Source of the DNA: Dolomedes plantarius | Taxonomy: Eukaryota > Arthropoda > Arachnida > Araneae > Dolomedidae | Assembly (NCBI GenBank): GCA_907164885.2 | Contig: OU015490.1 | Location: forward strand, 97,990,257-98,054,256 | Length of the DNA: 64,000 nt | Direction: 5' to 3' | Shown here: piece by piece, positions 25,015-39,622 of the stretch | Layout: every line of letters begins with the position of its first letter | Numbering within the stretch: the stretch's first letter is position 1 | Notes under the pieces: generated by a model | What the model saw: the letters and a program-made list of their open reading frames with translations, nothing else | Told to the model about the DNA's origin: nothing | The model's database searches: none | Program-made: the position numbers and the translations under genes

Positions 25015-26830
25015 AAAGACAATTTGACAATTTTACTTTTCAGCTTTTAGTGATGAAAGGCTGAATCTATCTAAATTCTGAGATGTGTATAACATTTCAC
25101 ATGTTTTTTTCCTATGCTATTTATACTGTGTTTAGTTTTTAAGTTGACTTTGGTTAACAAACATTCATATTGAATCCCGAATCAAGAAACGAGAAACATA
25201 GTTTATGAAGGTACTTCAGATGATATTTGGATCAGTTTAATTGAACAGAGATTTATATGGAGTTTAATAAGGACAGAATGTTTCTATTATTGCTACAGAA
25301 TCTTGCATTTATGGTGCGTGTAGCCCAAACTGCAGATTTCTGTTAATTTTTTCATCAGTCAGTGCCTTTAACAAATACTTTAATACTTTATTTATATATT
25401 TTTTTGGCTACAGAATCCTGCATTTATGGAGGTATTTATATGGACAATTAGACATTTTTACTTTTAAGCTTTTAGTGATTTATTATAAAGTATATATTTT
25501 ATGATATTTATACTGTTATTAAATCTATGTTATTTATACTGTGTTTAGTTTTAAATTACTTTTTGTTAACAAACATTAGACAATTTGACATTTTTAATTT
25601 AAACTTGAAAAATGAAAGGCTGAATCTACTAAAATTCTGAGATGTGTATAACATTTCACATGTTTTTTTTTAAATGTTATTTATGCTGTGTTTACTTTTT
25701 TAATCAATTTTGTTAACAAACATTCGACAAAATGACATTTTTACTTTTCAGCTTTACTTTTTAAAACTCTTAACTTTCCAAGAGACAATTTGACATTTTT
25801 TCCTTTTCAGCTTTTAATGGTTTATTATAAATGTATATATTTTATGTTTTACTTTTCAGCTTCTTTTGCTCCAAAGATGAAAGGTTAAATCTAGATGAAT
25901 TCTGAGGAGTTAATTATAAATTTATATATTTTTATATTGGATTTTTTAAAAATTATTTGGGTGTATAACATTTCACATGCTTATTTTTCTATGTTATTTA
26001 TACTGTGTTTAGTCTTTAAATTGATTTTGGTTAACAAACATTCGACAAATTGACATTTTTACTTTTCAGCTTTTAGTGGTTTATTATAAATGTATGTATA
26101 TTTTATGTTTTACTTATCAGCTTCTTTTGCTCCAAACATAGAAGGTTAAATCTTGCTAAATTGTTTAGATTTTAAATTGATTTTGGATAACAAACATTCC
26201 ACAATTTGACATTTTTACTTTACAGCTTTTAGTGGTACAATGATGAAAGACTGCATCTAACCAAAATACTGAGATATGTATAACATTTCACATGCTTTTT
26301 TTTTGGCTATGTAATTTATACTGTGTTAAGTTTTTAAATTGATTTTGGTTAACAAACATTCCACCTTTTGACATTTTTACTTTACAGCTTTTAGTGGTAC
26401 AATGATGAAAGACTGCATCTACCAAAATACTGAGATATGTATAACATTTCACATGCTTTTTTTTTGGGTTGTGTAATTTATACTGTGTTAAGTTTTTAAA
26501 TTGATTTTGGTTAACAAACATTCCACAATTTGACATTTTTACTTTACAGCTTTTAGTGGTACAATGATGAAAGACTGCATCTACCAAAATACTGAGATAT
26601 GTATAACATTTCACATGCTTTTTTTTGGTTATGTAATTTATACTGTGTTAAGTTTTTAAATTGATTTTGGTTAACAAACATTCCACAATTTGGCATTTTT
26701 ACTTTATAGCTTTTAGTGGTACAATGATGAAAGACTGCATCTACCAAAATACTGAGATATGTATAACATTTCACATGCTTTTTTTTTCTAATTTATACTG
26801 TGTTAATTTTTTAAATTGATTTTGGTTAAC
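25015..26830 (+). repeat. Minisatellite, ~160-bp unit, inside the Helitron
   Basis: The unit contains TGACATTTTTACTTTACAGC, TTTTAGTGGTACAATGATGA, ATAACATTTCACATG and TTGATTTTGGTTAACAAACA. Four well-conserved units start near 26207, 26368, 26530 and 26690, preceded by older, diverged and shortened units back to about 25015. The repetitive minus-strand frames at 26288-26774 are translations of the array. Confidence 0.9.
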
Positions 26831-26843
26831 AAACCTTCTTAAA

Positions 26844-26873
26844 ATTCCGGGCAACGCCGGGTACTTCAGCTAG
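26844..26873 (+). other. Helitron 3' hairpin and CTAG terminus
   Basis: CCGGGCAACGCCGGG forms a GC-rich hairpin about 10 bp before CTAG, the structure thought to end rolling-circle transfer in Helitrons. Confidence 0.8.
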
Positions 26874-26892
26874 TATATATATATAAAGGATA

Positions 26893-27397
26893 TGTAAAGG
26901 ATTTAGTGGGAAAAGAATGATTATTCTAAATTTAAAGGGGGCTTGGGAATTAAATTATATTCGTGGCGTAATTCGCCTCTAATTGTTCGTATTCAAAGAC
27001 GCGAATTGGGAAAGGGAAATTCCCTTTTTATTATATAATCTTCGCGCGCCTCTGAATTCTGCGGTCGAGGAGAAACGTTTACATTTTAGCCTTGAAATAT
27101 GTCTGTTTCGGGCTCTGCGCATGTCCAAGGAGAGTTGGCGCGCGGAGATGCCCGCGAATTTGGTTAGAGCGTGGGATAGAAGTCGATGCTATCAGATGTG
27201 TTTCGCCGCGGCTCTAAAAAAATAAATGGCGAACGACTAAATGCGTAGATCTGGAGAGGTGGTATTATGAAAAAGAATAAAACTGGATTAAATTGAACTA
27301 ATGCCTGCTCAATCATTGATTGGATTACTTTTGCTACACCACCGGATATACCATGACTGCCATAATTTGTAAGATGACGGGCGTAGCCCTACGCGTG

Positions 27398-27400
<3 letters not shown>
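26893..27400 (+). repeat. Solo LTR, copy 1 (508 bp)
   Basis: Starts TGTAAAGGATTTAGTGGG and ends ACGCGTGTCA. It aligns along its whole length with the reverse complement of 49314-49846, for example AAATTTAAAGGGGGCTTGGG, GCGCATGTCC and AATAAATGGCGA. TG...CA ends, a TATATAA box near 27033, an AATAAAA signal near 27278 and no internal genes fit a solo LTR, probably Ty3/gypsy-like. The short frame at 26983-27225 is not conserved in the other copy. Confidence 0.72.

Positions 27401-27450
<50 letters not shown>
27401..27450. repeat. (TA)n microsatellite
   Basis: About 25 TA units directly abut the LTR end. Confidence 0.95.
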
Positions 27451-27452
<2 letters not shown>

Positions 27453-28800
27453 TGTTTATTTATTTTTGGAGGGGGTGTAAAATTTCATTGATACATGGGG
27501 AGTACAAATAGGATCCGTTCAGGGACTATTTCAATTTAAAGAACTGCAAAACTAATATACCCATATCTAAGGGTGTTCGCAAACGAGGTGTTAAATATAC
27601 ATTGCCGCTAATACGTTTATGATGGGGAATTTCTATTCATCCTCAAAAAGGAGGTGTCCGCATATGAGGGTTGTTACTGAATTTCAATGTCTACATCGAC
27701 GGATTCATAGCTCTGTACAGTTGAAACATTTTTTTCTTCTGTGACAGTTTATAATTGTAGAGCACATTACTGATATTCTTTACCTGGCAATTATTTACAT
27801 TTACAGTTGTTAGTTACCTTTGGTCCAACAATTTTAGACGCTTTAGAAAGGACTCCCAGACATATCTAAAGAGAGGGTTTAAAAAATTACTCTGGGTTTT
27901 TCCCTTGTAAGTTAAAAATATGGCAAAAGATAAATTTTTATTTATCATTCTAACCATAATTATTAATGTAAATGCAATTTTGCAATTTATTTTTTTAATT
28001 ATGCAAATAAATGAATACAAATTTTGCAAGGGGACACCATTTCGATTGAATCGCGATATATTAATCCCTCTTTCGATATCATAGCAGAATTTTGATATTT
28101 GTTACGTAATATCAAAGATGGATTCAATAATTCAAATATAAAATCTTATCACACGCTTAAAAGCATTTTATTCATAATTAAATTCTCACTCTACCAAACT
28201 CACTCAGTTATCAGTTAACTTCTATAAATCAAGTAACCGCAAAGATCGAAACCCTTCATAACATCTCAGATTTTCTAACTACAGTTACATTTATAACGTA
28301 CTTAGTGGCTTGGAAATCTTGGCAATCAATTGTTTTCCACATCTCTGAATTGCGTGCTATTTTGCATTCATTCCAATAGCTTCGTCGCAGATTTTAATGC
28401 GAATATTATAATATGTATAGGATATATATGTCAGAATATTTGATACAACTCTGCGTCATTTATCGGTTTCATTTAGAATTATTTCACGCTGAAAATAATT
28501 CAAATTATGATGTATTCTGCACGAATGGATGCTTATTTCCTGTTCGCAATGTTCATTGATTAATTAATATTGCTACGGTTTCAGTATTCATATAATCAAT
28601 TAGTCTCATGTGGTATAACTGACTGTTTACTTCAGTTTCGCTATGTATTCAACATTTGGGACAAAGATATTTTTGTCAAGCATTTTATATAATGAAGGGA
28701 CATTGAAGGACCATTCATCAGTATAATAGTACATATCTGAGTTTGCTTGTAATTCAGTCCGTCAAAAAACTGAGTGCAATAGTGTTAGAATAAGACAGAC
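27451..28800. other. AT-rich DNA, nothing recognised
   Basis: No repeat ends, coding motifs or RNA features were recognised. Confidence 0.45.
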
Positions 28801-28801
28801 A

Positions 28802-31835
<3,034 letters not shown>

Positions 31836-32597
31836 CACGGTTCCCACCTATATTCATTACGCCCCTTAACTTCTAAACTGTGACAGCTTAGGCCATAAAG
31901 TTGATGTCTAGAATAGTAAAAAGGCTATGTGCTACTCGATGAGACAACATACAACGCCATCTATCGACACATTTGGGAATTAGCGTTTTTATCTCAAAAA
32001 CAGTACAAGATACGGGAAAAAAAGTTAATTACAAAGTTTCTCAGCATCATCGATTTAGCAAGAAAAGACACCTTGCGCATATTAATAGTCAAAACAGAAT
32101 GTAAAAAATGAATTTCGCGATTTTCAACACTATGGCGTCGTGAAACGCGAGAGAAGCTCGAAAAGACCACGAAAAAGCCCGAAAGTGTATAGTGGCTAAT
32201 GGAGAGCATCATAATAATTAGCATCATAAATAAATGATCTCGGGAATAGGGATGCGTCTCAGTTTCTTTCTTCCACTCTTTATGACATGACAATTTTCGA
32301 AATCGTGGCAAAATAAATTTAATTTTCTACATTCTGTTTTAAGTATTAATGTGCGCAAGGTATTTTTCTTACTAAATCGATGATGCTGAACAACTTTGTA
32401 TTTAACTTTTTTCCTGTATCTTGTACCGTTTTTGAGATAAAAACGCTAATTCCAAAATTTGCCGATAGATGGCGTTGTAAATTTTCTCACCGAGTAGCGC
32501 ATAGCCTTTTTACTATACCTAGACACCAACTTTATGGCGTAAGCTGTCACCGTTTGGAAGTTTAGAGGGGTGTAACGGATATAGTTGGGGACCCTGT
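31836..32597. mobile_element. Long foldback element with ~275-bp arms
   Basis: 31836-32110 is an imperfect inverted copy of 32310-32597, with about 200 bp between. Shared blocks include ATAAAGTTGRTGTCTAG, AGTAAAAAGGCTATG, ACGCCATCTATCG, TTAGCGTTTTTATCTCAAAA and CAGCATCATCGATTTAG. The outer end reads TACAGGGTCCCCAACTATAT on the right arm, mariner-like in style. The frames at 31929 and 32380 lie on the two arms and are not genes. Confidence 0.85.
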
Positions 32598-32599
32598 AT

Positions 32600-32834
32600 G
32601 ATTGAAAGAAATCCATTTTATTTGCACTTTGTTTTAGAACTAGAGCCGTTTATGTAAAAATTTGCTAAATTTCGACCAAAATTCTTCAGTTTTGTAAAAG
32701 GTTTTGCATAATTATGGATTGTTTTTTCATTATTTCCCTATTCTGCTGCTATATTTCCTCGAAAAATTTAGACTAAAATTTTTCCAAGTAAAGTTAAAAA
32801 AAAAAAAAAAACGCTCCAAACGTAGTCGCGTACC
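32600..32834 (-). mobile_element. TTAA-type element fragment (copy C)
   Basis: Right end is AACGCTCCAAACGTAGTCGC followed by GTACC and TTAA (32835-32838), the reverse complement of a GGTACGCGACTACGTTTGGA terminus similar to GGTATCTGCATACGTTCGGA at 20426. The interior resembles 15669-15860. The foldback lies on its left, so the other end is missing or displaced. Confidence 0.6.
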
Positions 32835-32838
32835 TTAA

Positions 32839-33419
32839 GGCTGAATTACTATGTGAATTTTTCTCATGACATTAAAAGAAAATGCATTTTCTAGAAAACT
32901 CATTTTTCAGTTACTTTTTTTTGTAAGCGAGAAAGGTAATAATTTAATAAATTTTCAATATATTTCAATGGAATTTTCGAATAGTGTTTTACATATTTCA
33001 ATCTACGTTTTGAACTAAAAGAGTTATATGTGTTAATTTAATCATTCTACAGGTACCTGTACTAATAAAAAATCATTTAAAAAAATCAGTGTTTTTTCAC
33101 CTTTTTTGGTATATTTTGAAGATTTTGGTGATTTTTTGAAGTATTGTAAAACTTTTAGTTCAGAACTTAGAAAAGCGTCACAGTAGTATATACTATGAAA
33201 GAAATTAAATCTATTGAGTTAAATTGAGGGTTGGGTCTCTGGAATAAGCACTAAATTGTACAAAAAATTTTAATCAAAATCCCTTAGATTTAAAATGTCA
33301 TGAAATTTTTACCAATATTATATTTGTATTCATGATTTTATATCACATTCGAACTAAAATATATGTATTTAATCACTATTTAATATTATTTTAAAGTGCT
33401 CCGAATGTAGACAGATACC
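32839..33419 (-). mobile_element. TTAA-type element, copy B, 581 bp
   Basis: Flanked by TTAA at 32835-32838 and 33420-33423. The right end read on the minus strand, GGTATCTGTCTACATTCGGA, matches copy A at 20426, and the interior aligns with both halves of copy A. The left end, GGCTGAATTACTATGTG, matches the right end only weakly. It is non-coding. Confidence 0.72.
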
Positions 33420-33614
33420 TTAATATTATTTATAAAGCTGTTCATAGCAGCAGCGATTCGGTAGATGGCAGTATATGTGGAGATGACTTCCATATAATAA
33501 TTTTAGTGTCCAACATGAACAAAACTAAAGGACAAATTTGTAAAAAGTTATGTCATATATTTAAATTATTTTAACAATAAGATTATTTTAATATATTGTT
33601 TGTTGTCGACAACA

Positions 33615-34330
33615 CCAGCGAAATTTATAAAATATATAAACAAATTATTCATTATTTATAGAAAATACTACGTTTATTATATAAGATCTAATATAACTAA
33701 TAAGTTCAAATTGAGAAATTTATAAAATAGATAAACAAATCATTTATTGTTTATAGAAATGTACTAAGTTTATTATAAAAGATATAACATCATGAATGAG
33801 TTAAAAATGAGAAATTTATAAAATAGATGAACAAATCATTTATTATTTATAGAAAGTACTACGTTTATTATATAAAATATAATATAATAAATGAGTTCAA
33901 AATGAGAAATTTATAAGATAGATAAAGATATTATTTATTATTTATTGAAAGGTACAGCGTTTATTACGTAAGATCTTATATAATAAATGAGTTCAAATTA
34001 AGTAATTTATAAAATAGATAAACATATTATTTATCACTTATAGAAAAGTACTATATTTATTATATAAGATCTAATATAATAAATAATTTCAAAATGAGAT
34101 ATTTATAAAATAGAGGACCAAATTACTTATTATTTATAGAAACGTATTACGCTTTTCAAATAAGATCAAATACATTAAACAATGTGTTCAAAATGATAAA
34201 TTTGTACAATAGATAAAAACATTATTTATTAATTATATAAAAGAACTACATTTATGAATTAATATCTCATATAATAAAAGAGCTCAACGTAATTTTTATT
34301 CATAAAATATAATGTAATAAGAAATTGTAG
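33615..34330. repeat. AT-rich minisatellite, ~95-bp unit, about 7 copies
   Basis: GAAATTTATAAAATAGATAA plus CAAATCATTTATTATTTATA plus ACGTTTATTATATAAGAT recur near 33620, 33716, 33812, 33907, 34003, 34098 and 34190, with divergence growing toward the right end. Confidence 0.85.
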
Positions 34331-34359
34331 GTCCAGATTAAGACGAGACTGAGTGTGGA

Positions 34360-34780
34360 GTAAAAGGGAACTTTTACTTTCAATAAAAGAATTTAATAAG
34401 TACTCTTAAAACATTTAAGGTAGTCATGGGTACACAAAATCGATGGATTATTAACAGGATATAAAGCTAAATGATAATATACAGTAATAAGACATTGAAG
34501 TTAGGTTCAGATATACGTGATACGGTGTCAGACACAAAAGGGAATATTTATTGCGTTAACAAATATTTAATAATTATTCTTTAATAAATTATTCCGGTAT
34601 ATCCTTATTCAGCAAAGACATAGAGTATTAATAAAGGAAAAATTACTTGCTAGATTTACAAAAGAGGAATTTTACTTGCATTAAAAAATTTAATAAGTAT
34701 TCTTTAAAAAATCGTTCCTGTATATCCTTATTCAGCAAAAAGATGGTGTATTAACAGGAATTATGCAATCTTAGGGATTG
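34360..34780. repeat. Degenerate tandem repeat, ~140-155-bp unit, 3 copies
   Basis: Blocks AAAAGGGAACTTTTACTTTC...TTTAATAAGTACTCTT (about 34364), AAAAGGGAATATTTATTGCG (about 34519) and AAAGAGGAATTTTACTTGCA (about 34663) recur, the last two followed by GTATATCCTTATTCAGCAAA. Confidence 0.7.
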
Positions 34781-34964
34781 CAAGATTAGATGAGTTATAC
34801 ATTTTGGCAAATAAACATGAAATTCTAAAAAACCACTGCAAGAAACAACTGTTCACAAATACACAAAGGATATTAACCTTTAGCATACGGGGTCCTTTTT
34901 TCCAATTCCCTTTTTATAATGGGAAATTTCATACCTTCTTTGTAAGAACGGCCATTAAGGGGGG

Positions 34965-34997
<33 letters not shown>

Positions 34998-35000
<3 letters not shown>

Positions 35001-36405
35001 TGCTGGCCACTGTAAATGCAACACCCTGAAGGAAATATGCAAATAACATGAAATTTACAACATGCATTAGCGGAGGTGAGATATGCAAATGATTAGAATT
35101 TCAGCGCAGACGCACATCACGCGGGCCTGTGGCGCCACTTCAAAGCGCTATTTAAGGCATGGAGATTTCGACGATTTCAAGTTCGGCAATTGTGTTTTCT
35201 TGTGGTTTTTTCAAAAAAACGATCAATTATGCCTCGTCGGAAACAGCGATAATCTTTTGATCAAGTATCCGAGTTCGACAGACGAAGGATAGTGGCTTAC
35301 CGAGATTGTGGATTATCTTTCAGGGAAATCGGTAGTCGTGTTGCACGAAACCAAACAACTGTAATGCGGATATGTGATCGTTGGATGCAGGAGGGTACGG
35401 CGGACCAGCGTGTTCGATCGCATCCACCTCAGCGCACCACTTCACGAGATAACAGGCAAATTGTGCGCATGGCAGTGACGGATCTCTCAGTCACATCACG
35501 AACCATAGCACAGCACATGCAGTCTGTAACGCATCATCCAGTGTCTGCGCGTACCATTCGACGCCGTTTGCAGCAGAGTGGTCTGTCCGCAAGACGTCCA
35601 TTGCTTTGTCTACCCTTGACGCAGAACCACAGACGTCTCCGCCGCCAATGGTGCGATGACAGAAGGATGTGGACGGCAGAATGGAATGAAATTGTCTTTA
35701 CTGACAAGTCACGCTTCTGTCTGCATCACCACGATGGTCGCATTCGAGTCTGGAGACACCGTGAAGAGAGGATGCTGAACAGCTGCGTTATGCACCGCCA
35801 CACTGGTCCTGCACCGGGTATTATGGCATGGGGCAGTATTGGATATCACTCTCGCACACCTCTAGTCCGCATTGCCGGTACTTTAAACAGCCAGCGCTAC
35901 ATCTCCGAGGTGTTGGAGCCAGTTGTCCTTCCTTACCTTCAGGGCTTGCCCACAGCCATATTTCAACAGGATAATGCGCGACCACACTTGGCACGCATTG
36001 TCCAACGGTTCTTCGTGAATCGCCAGATTGAATTGCTTCCCTGGCCGCCTCGCTCTCCGGATCTTTCACCGATAGAAAAAATGTGGTCCATGGTTGCTCT
36101 ACGATTGACCCAGATTCCATCCCCAGCTGACACAGCAGATCAACTTTGGCAACGTGTGGAAGCTGCTTGGTCTGCTGTACCCCAAGAACTCATCCAAAGT
36201 CTCTTTGAATCAATGCCGAGGCGTGTGGCAGCGGTGATCTCCAACAATGGCGGCTACTCTGGCTACTGATTTAGGCAGGAACCACACTTCACAGAAGTCT
36301 ATAAATTTAATCATTTGATACTTTGACAACATATTATCTACAAAATAAATTTTGTTGTGATATCTCTTGTCTTTCTTGGTGTTGCAATTTGGGTGGCCAG
36401 CAATA
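34998..36405 (+). mobile_element. Complete Tc1-like element, 1408 bp
   Basis: Left end CACTGCTGGCCAC follows TA (34996-34997). The right end GTGGCCAGCAATA carries two changes from the left repeat, and the right flanking base pair is TG, not TA. It inserted in the (TA)n centre of a MITE. Same family as 4588-5998. Confidence 0.92.
35229..36269 (+). pseudogene. Tc1-like DD34E transposase, nearly intact
   Basis: The first ATG at 35229 gives MPRRKQR and then TAA at 35250-35252. From there the frame is open to TGA at 36267-36269. The only upstream-extended start offered for the open part (35292) is GTG, unlikely in a eukaryote; the first in-frame ATG after the stop lies at MRICDRW. Domains in order: HTH (FREIGSRVARNQTTVMRICD), a second HTH (VSARTIRRRLQQSGLSARRP) and the catalytic core with FTDKSRF (D), FQQDNARPH (D) and SPIEKMW (E). 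There are 34 residues between the second Asp and the Glu. The protein would move the element by cut-and-paste. The single stop is the only clear lesion. Confidence 0.93.
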
Positions 36406-36410
36406 TGAAT

Positions 36411-36430
36411 GAATATATATATATATATTC
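36411..36430. repeat. Short (TA)n tract
   Basis: GAATGAATATATATATATAT lies just outside the Tc1 right end and is part of the host MITE. Confidence 0.8.
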
Positions 36431-36488
36431 ATTCTTGGGCCCGTATTCTTGGGATATATGCAATCACACCCCGTAATGAAAAGGTTAA

Positions 36489-37123
36489 CAGGATTTTTTC
36501 CGAAACGATGCAACCTTCCAAATAATAATAATAATAATAAAAGCTATTTTTTCTGTTTCTTCCACTACATGAGAAACGAAAATTAATGGAAATACGTTTT
36601 TTATACACTTCATGTACATATTGATATGAATGAATCACAGAAAGTAATTTGCCTGTTTATTTATCATTCAGACCAGAAGAAATTCGACCACGAAGACGGG
36701 AGACATAGATCATGTCGTAATTTAATTTTCAAGTGTACGGCAAGTACGGTGTCAGGAGGATGTGATTGATTATATTGCAAAGATACCATGGAAGCCCTGC
36801 CAAAATATTGTATGGAATGGCAGGCATGATTTATTATTGCGGAGTCGATTACGGTAAGAGTGATTGGCTAAGCTGTTCAACCGGTGTTCCCTTTGGACTG
36901 AAAGTGGTGTTACTGTTATGAAATCATCCATTTCCGATTAGGAGTCAAAGTATACTATTTGCACTTAAAAAGGTTAACTTCATGGGGGATTTTTGATGCA
37001 GTTTTTTTTTAACTTCATAAAAGTATCCTATAAATAAACATAGAGTTGTAAGTATTCTTGAAATACACAAAAGGGAAATGATAAAATTAACCTAATTTAA
37101 ATTTTCAGTGACCAAATAAAATG

Positions 37124-37127
<4 letters not shown>
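36489..37127. other. Unrecognised DNA
   Basis: Contains a short (AAT)n run near 36523-36540 and no recognised gene or repeat end. Confidence 0.4.
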
Positions 37128-37179
<52 letters not shown>

Positions 37180-37180
37180 T
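37128..37180. repeat. (TA)n microsatellite
   Basis: About 24 TA units. Confidence 0.95.
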
Positions 37181-38125
37181 ATATAATAATAGCGCCCCAC
37201 TAATATTAATTGTCCTATATCTAACGCGTATCTTGATTTTTCCTCAATAAAGCCCAGCCCTATTTCAAAAACGAAATAGAAAATCGAAATAACCTAATAT
37301 TCTCTTTAACGCATGCGCGGAAAAGTTATTTTTAGACATCCATGATCTCGATCTCCCTTCGAAGAATTACCACGTGATCGGGTTCAACCAATTAAAAGAA
37401 TTCTAAGCCTAGCGGCAAAATCAGAAGTTACTCAGCATAAAAAGGTTAAACGGAGCATTTTCGCGCTCTCTACTTTATTTCGCTCTGCTTCATTACTTCC
37501 TTGCTCGCTGTCCGCGTACTGCTCCAAAATATATTAGGATCTAATCGTATTCGATACTCAAGCATGGCAGCTATGGGCTGTCCGTTGACGTTATATTGTC
37601 AAACATTATGTGGTCAGCTTGTGGCAATTCATGCAACTATGCATAGCTGTGTATCTTCTCTGATGTCTTGAAGTTTGGTTCCATGGAATAAAATATTTCA
37701 AGCGTTCATCGTGTTACTGTTCTTTCCTCTAGTGTTTATGTGGGAATCCATCTCCCGTACCGGTCTACTAGAAGTATTATCACTCGGGCTATTTCTAAAC
37801 TGTCGTGTCGCATTTCCTCTACAAAGTTAAAGTTGTTCATGCGGGAAAGCACCCGATTTTCGTTATATGAGTCGGGTAGAATGTGTGTTCCTCCGCTGGA
37901 ATATCCCAAGAAATTGTTTTGTGTTCCGCGTTCTTCATCTTCGCGGTTAGTGATTTTCAAAATCTCTGTAGCCGCTTTTTGTTTCCGGTTGGAATTTCAG
38001 CGAATCTTCTTAGTGATCGTGTTCTCCATTGGCCCTTGTGTTACAACGAGAAGAGAACTGTTTGCTCCTGTGTCAACAAATTGTACTGGATTCGACATTT
38101 CCAACTCCTGAAAAATATGTAACTA
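37181..38125 (-). pseudogene. LTR-like patch with a protease-like frame, uncertain
   Basis: On the minus strand from about 38115 the frame reads MSNPVQFVDTGANSSLLVVT followed by QGPMENTITKKIR, a stop, and then an open run to 37736. D-T-G-A followed by hydrophobic residues resembles a retropepsin active site, which would suggest a retrotransposon Gag-Pol relic. No RT, zinc knuckle or second LTR was found. The flank at 37200-37730 is GC-richer, with AATAAAG and AATAAAATAT signals, and reads like an LTR or promoter patch. Another possibility is that the motif is chance. The plus-strand frame over the same bases (37740-38111) shows no motif. Confidence 0.3.
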
Positions 38126-39029
38126 TCTGTGACAGATCATCACCAAATTAAACTCTTTTCTGTGCCGTGTTATAATAAAAATAGATAAATTGGGACTTTT
38201 ATCAACTAAAATTAAAGGTAAGACAACTTGTCAATGAAATTTTAAAAGTGTTTATAATATTATATGACAAATTGTAATAATATTTAAACATTGGGATGTT
38301 AATAACATTGATACTCTGATACAATTAGATAAAATTTTAATGAAATTTAATAATGATTTTGATTTTATCGGTCAGATATCGACCAACTCTGCTGAGTCCC
38401 TCCAGTAGTAAATTTCCACAGTCTCTAATGTACTTTCTACATTCTCCAATATATCTAATGATTTTGTAATTACTTTCTATTCTTAGCGCCCTATACATTT
38501 TGTCTAGTCAGATAATCGTAAATCAGACAGATAATATACCATTTTTCTCCATTTAACTATTTGAATTTAAGCAAAGGATCAATGTTTTACATTTAAAAAT
38601 TATCATTTCAATTTAAAATTAATGTTTGTGAATACTATTAGTATAAATTGTTTCTTGAGAGAAAAACATTTACTTGCGAAATTGAAATTGTAAAATGATT
38701 AAATATATCTATTCCTTTGGAAGCTGCAGTAATAATTACAAATATACTCAACGATAATTGCAACGATCATTACAACGACCATTAGAACAATATTTCTTTT
38801 AGATCAGTATATTTTGTAGTTGAGAGATTTTACTGTACCAGGATATACTAATACTAATGTATTATATCTTTACACATTGCACTGAAACATAATTTTCACT
38901 ACTTTGGGGAAACAGTTTTATAAGCGTACTAGTTCTTAACGCTGAGATAAAAGCGAACGACACCTGCATATTTCCGCACGCAACGTGCACATTTTCAACG
39001 CAAACGTTAATTTAGATCACGTTTATAAG
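38126..39029. other. AT-rich DNA, nothing recognised
   Basis: No feature beyond background AT-richness. Confidence 0.45.
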
Positions 39030-39180
39030 ATGGTTCCGGGGGGTAGCATAGTGGCAGAGTGTTCGACTTCGAACTGGGGGGTCCTTCGTTCGAATTCTGA
39101 CGAGTACCATTAAATCTCTTCGTGTCCAGGCCGGATGTGGGTATGTTACGAAACTTTATACGTTTAATAAAAAACTTTTT
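39030..39180 (+). repeat. tRNA-derived SINE, short
   Basis: Box A-like GGGTAGCATAGTGGCAG (about 39042) and box B-like CGTTCGAATTC (about 39089) precede AGGCCGGATGTGGGTATGTT, a body motif also seen in the SINEs at 14525 and 43560. Confidence 0.65.
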
Positions 39181-39208
39181 AACGTTTTTCCATCCTCTAT
39201 GAAGTTAA

Positions 39209-39618
39209 GGCTGCTCTGTACTAACCCTATTGGATTCGCTCACCTAAATTTTTACCTGTGGAGAAAATGAGTCCAAGGATTGATAGATTTTTAAAAAATT
39301 ATACTCCGTAATAAAAAACGAAATTTGGCCTCTTTGGAGCAGTTTAAGTTTTATTTAAATAAAATGCAAATAATATTTGAAAATTTAAATTATTTTGGGC
39401 AAAAATCTGGTATAGTGTTTTTTAAACGCTCATCAATTCTTCTGGTGGACTAAATGTATAAAATGAATAATGTTGCAAGGTGCAGAAAATTTCAGGCTAT
39501 CTGAAAATACCATTTTTACTGGATTATCAGGATTTATGTGACTGTAAATAGTAAAACAAATTACTCCATAGGTTCACACTGACGTGAGCGAATCCAATAG
39601 GATTAATACATAGCAGCT
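39209..39618. mobile_element. TTAA MITE, 410 bp, copy 1
   Basis: Flanked by TTAA at 39205-39208 and 39619-39622. The left end GGCTGCTCTGTACTAACCCT continues ATTGGATTCGCTCAC. The right end on the reverse strand is AGCTGCTATGTATTAATCCT followed by ATTGGATTCGCTCAC. The interior matches the copy at 45462-46241 in opposite orientation (TATTTACAG...ACATAAATYCTGATAAT). It is non-coding. Confidence 0.88.
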
Positions 39619-39622
39619 TTAA

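Larger units (their letters stand above)
34877..36484. mobile_element. TTAA MITE carrying the nested Tc1
   Basis: Ends CCTTTAGCATACGGGGTCC and (reverse complement of the right end) CCTTTTCATTACGGGGTGTG are flanked by TTAA at 34873-34876 and 36485-36488. The interior is a (TA)n tract with TTCATTCTTGGG. The copy at 59280-59445 lacks the Tc1 and is only 166 bp. Confidence 0.75.

Noticed and set aside
26288..26774. Frames with a repeated peptide starting MKCYTYLSIL
   Set aside because: The peptide repeat follows the ~160-bp DNA minisatellite, lies antisense in a Helitron, and the unit length only happens to preserve the frame.
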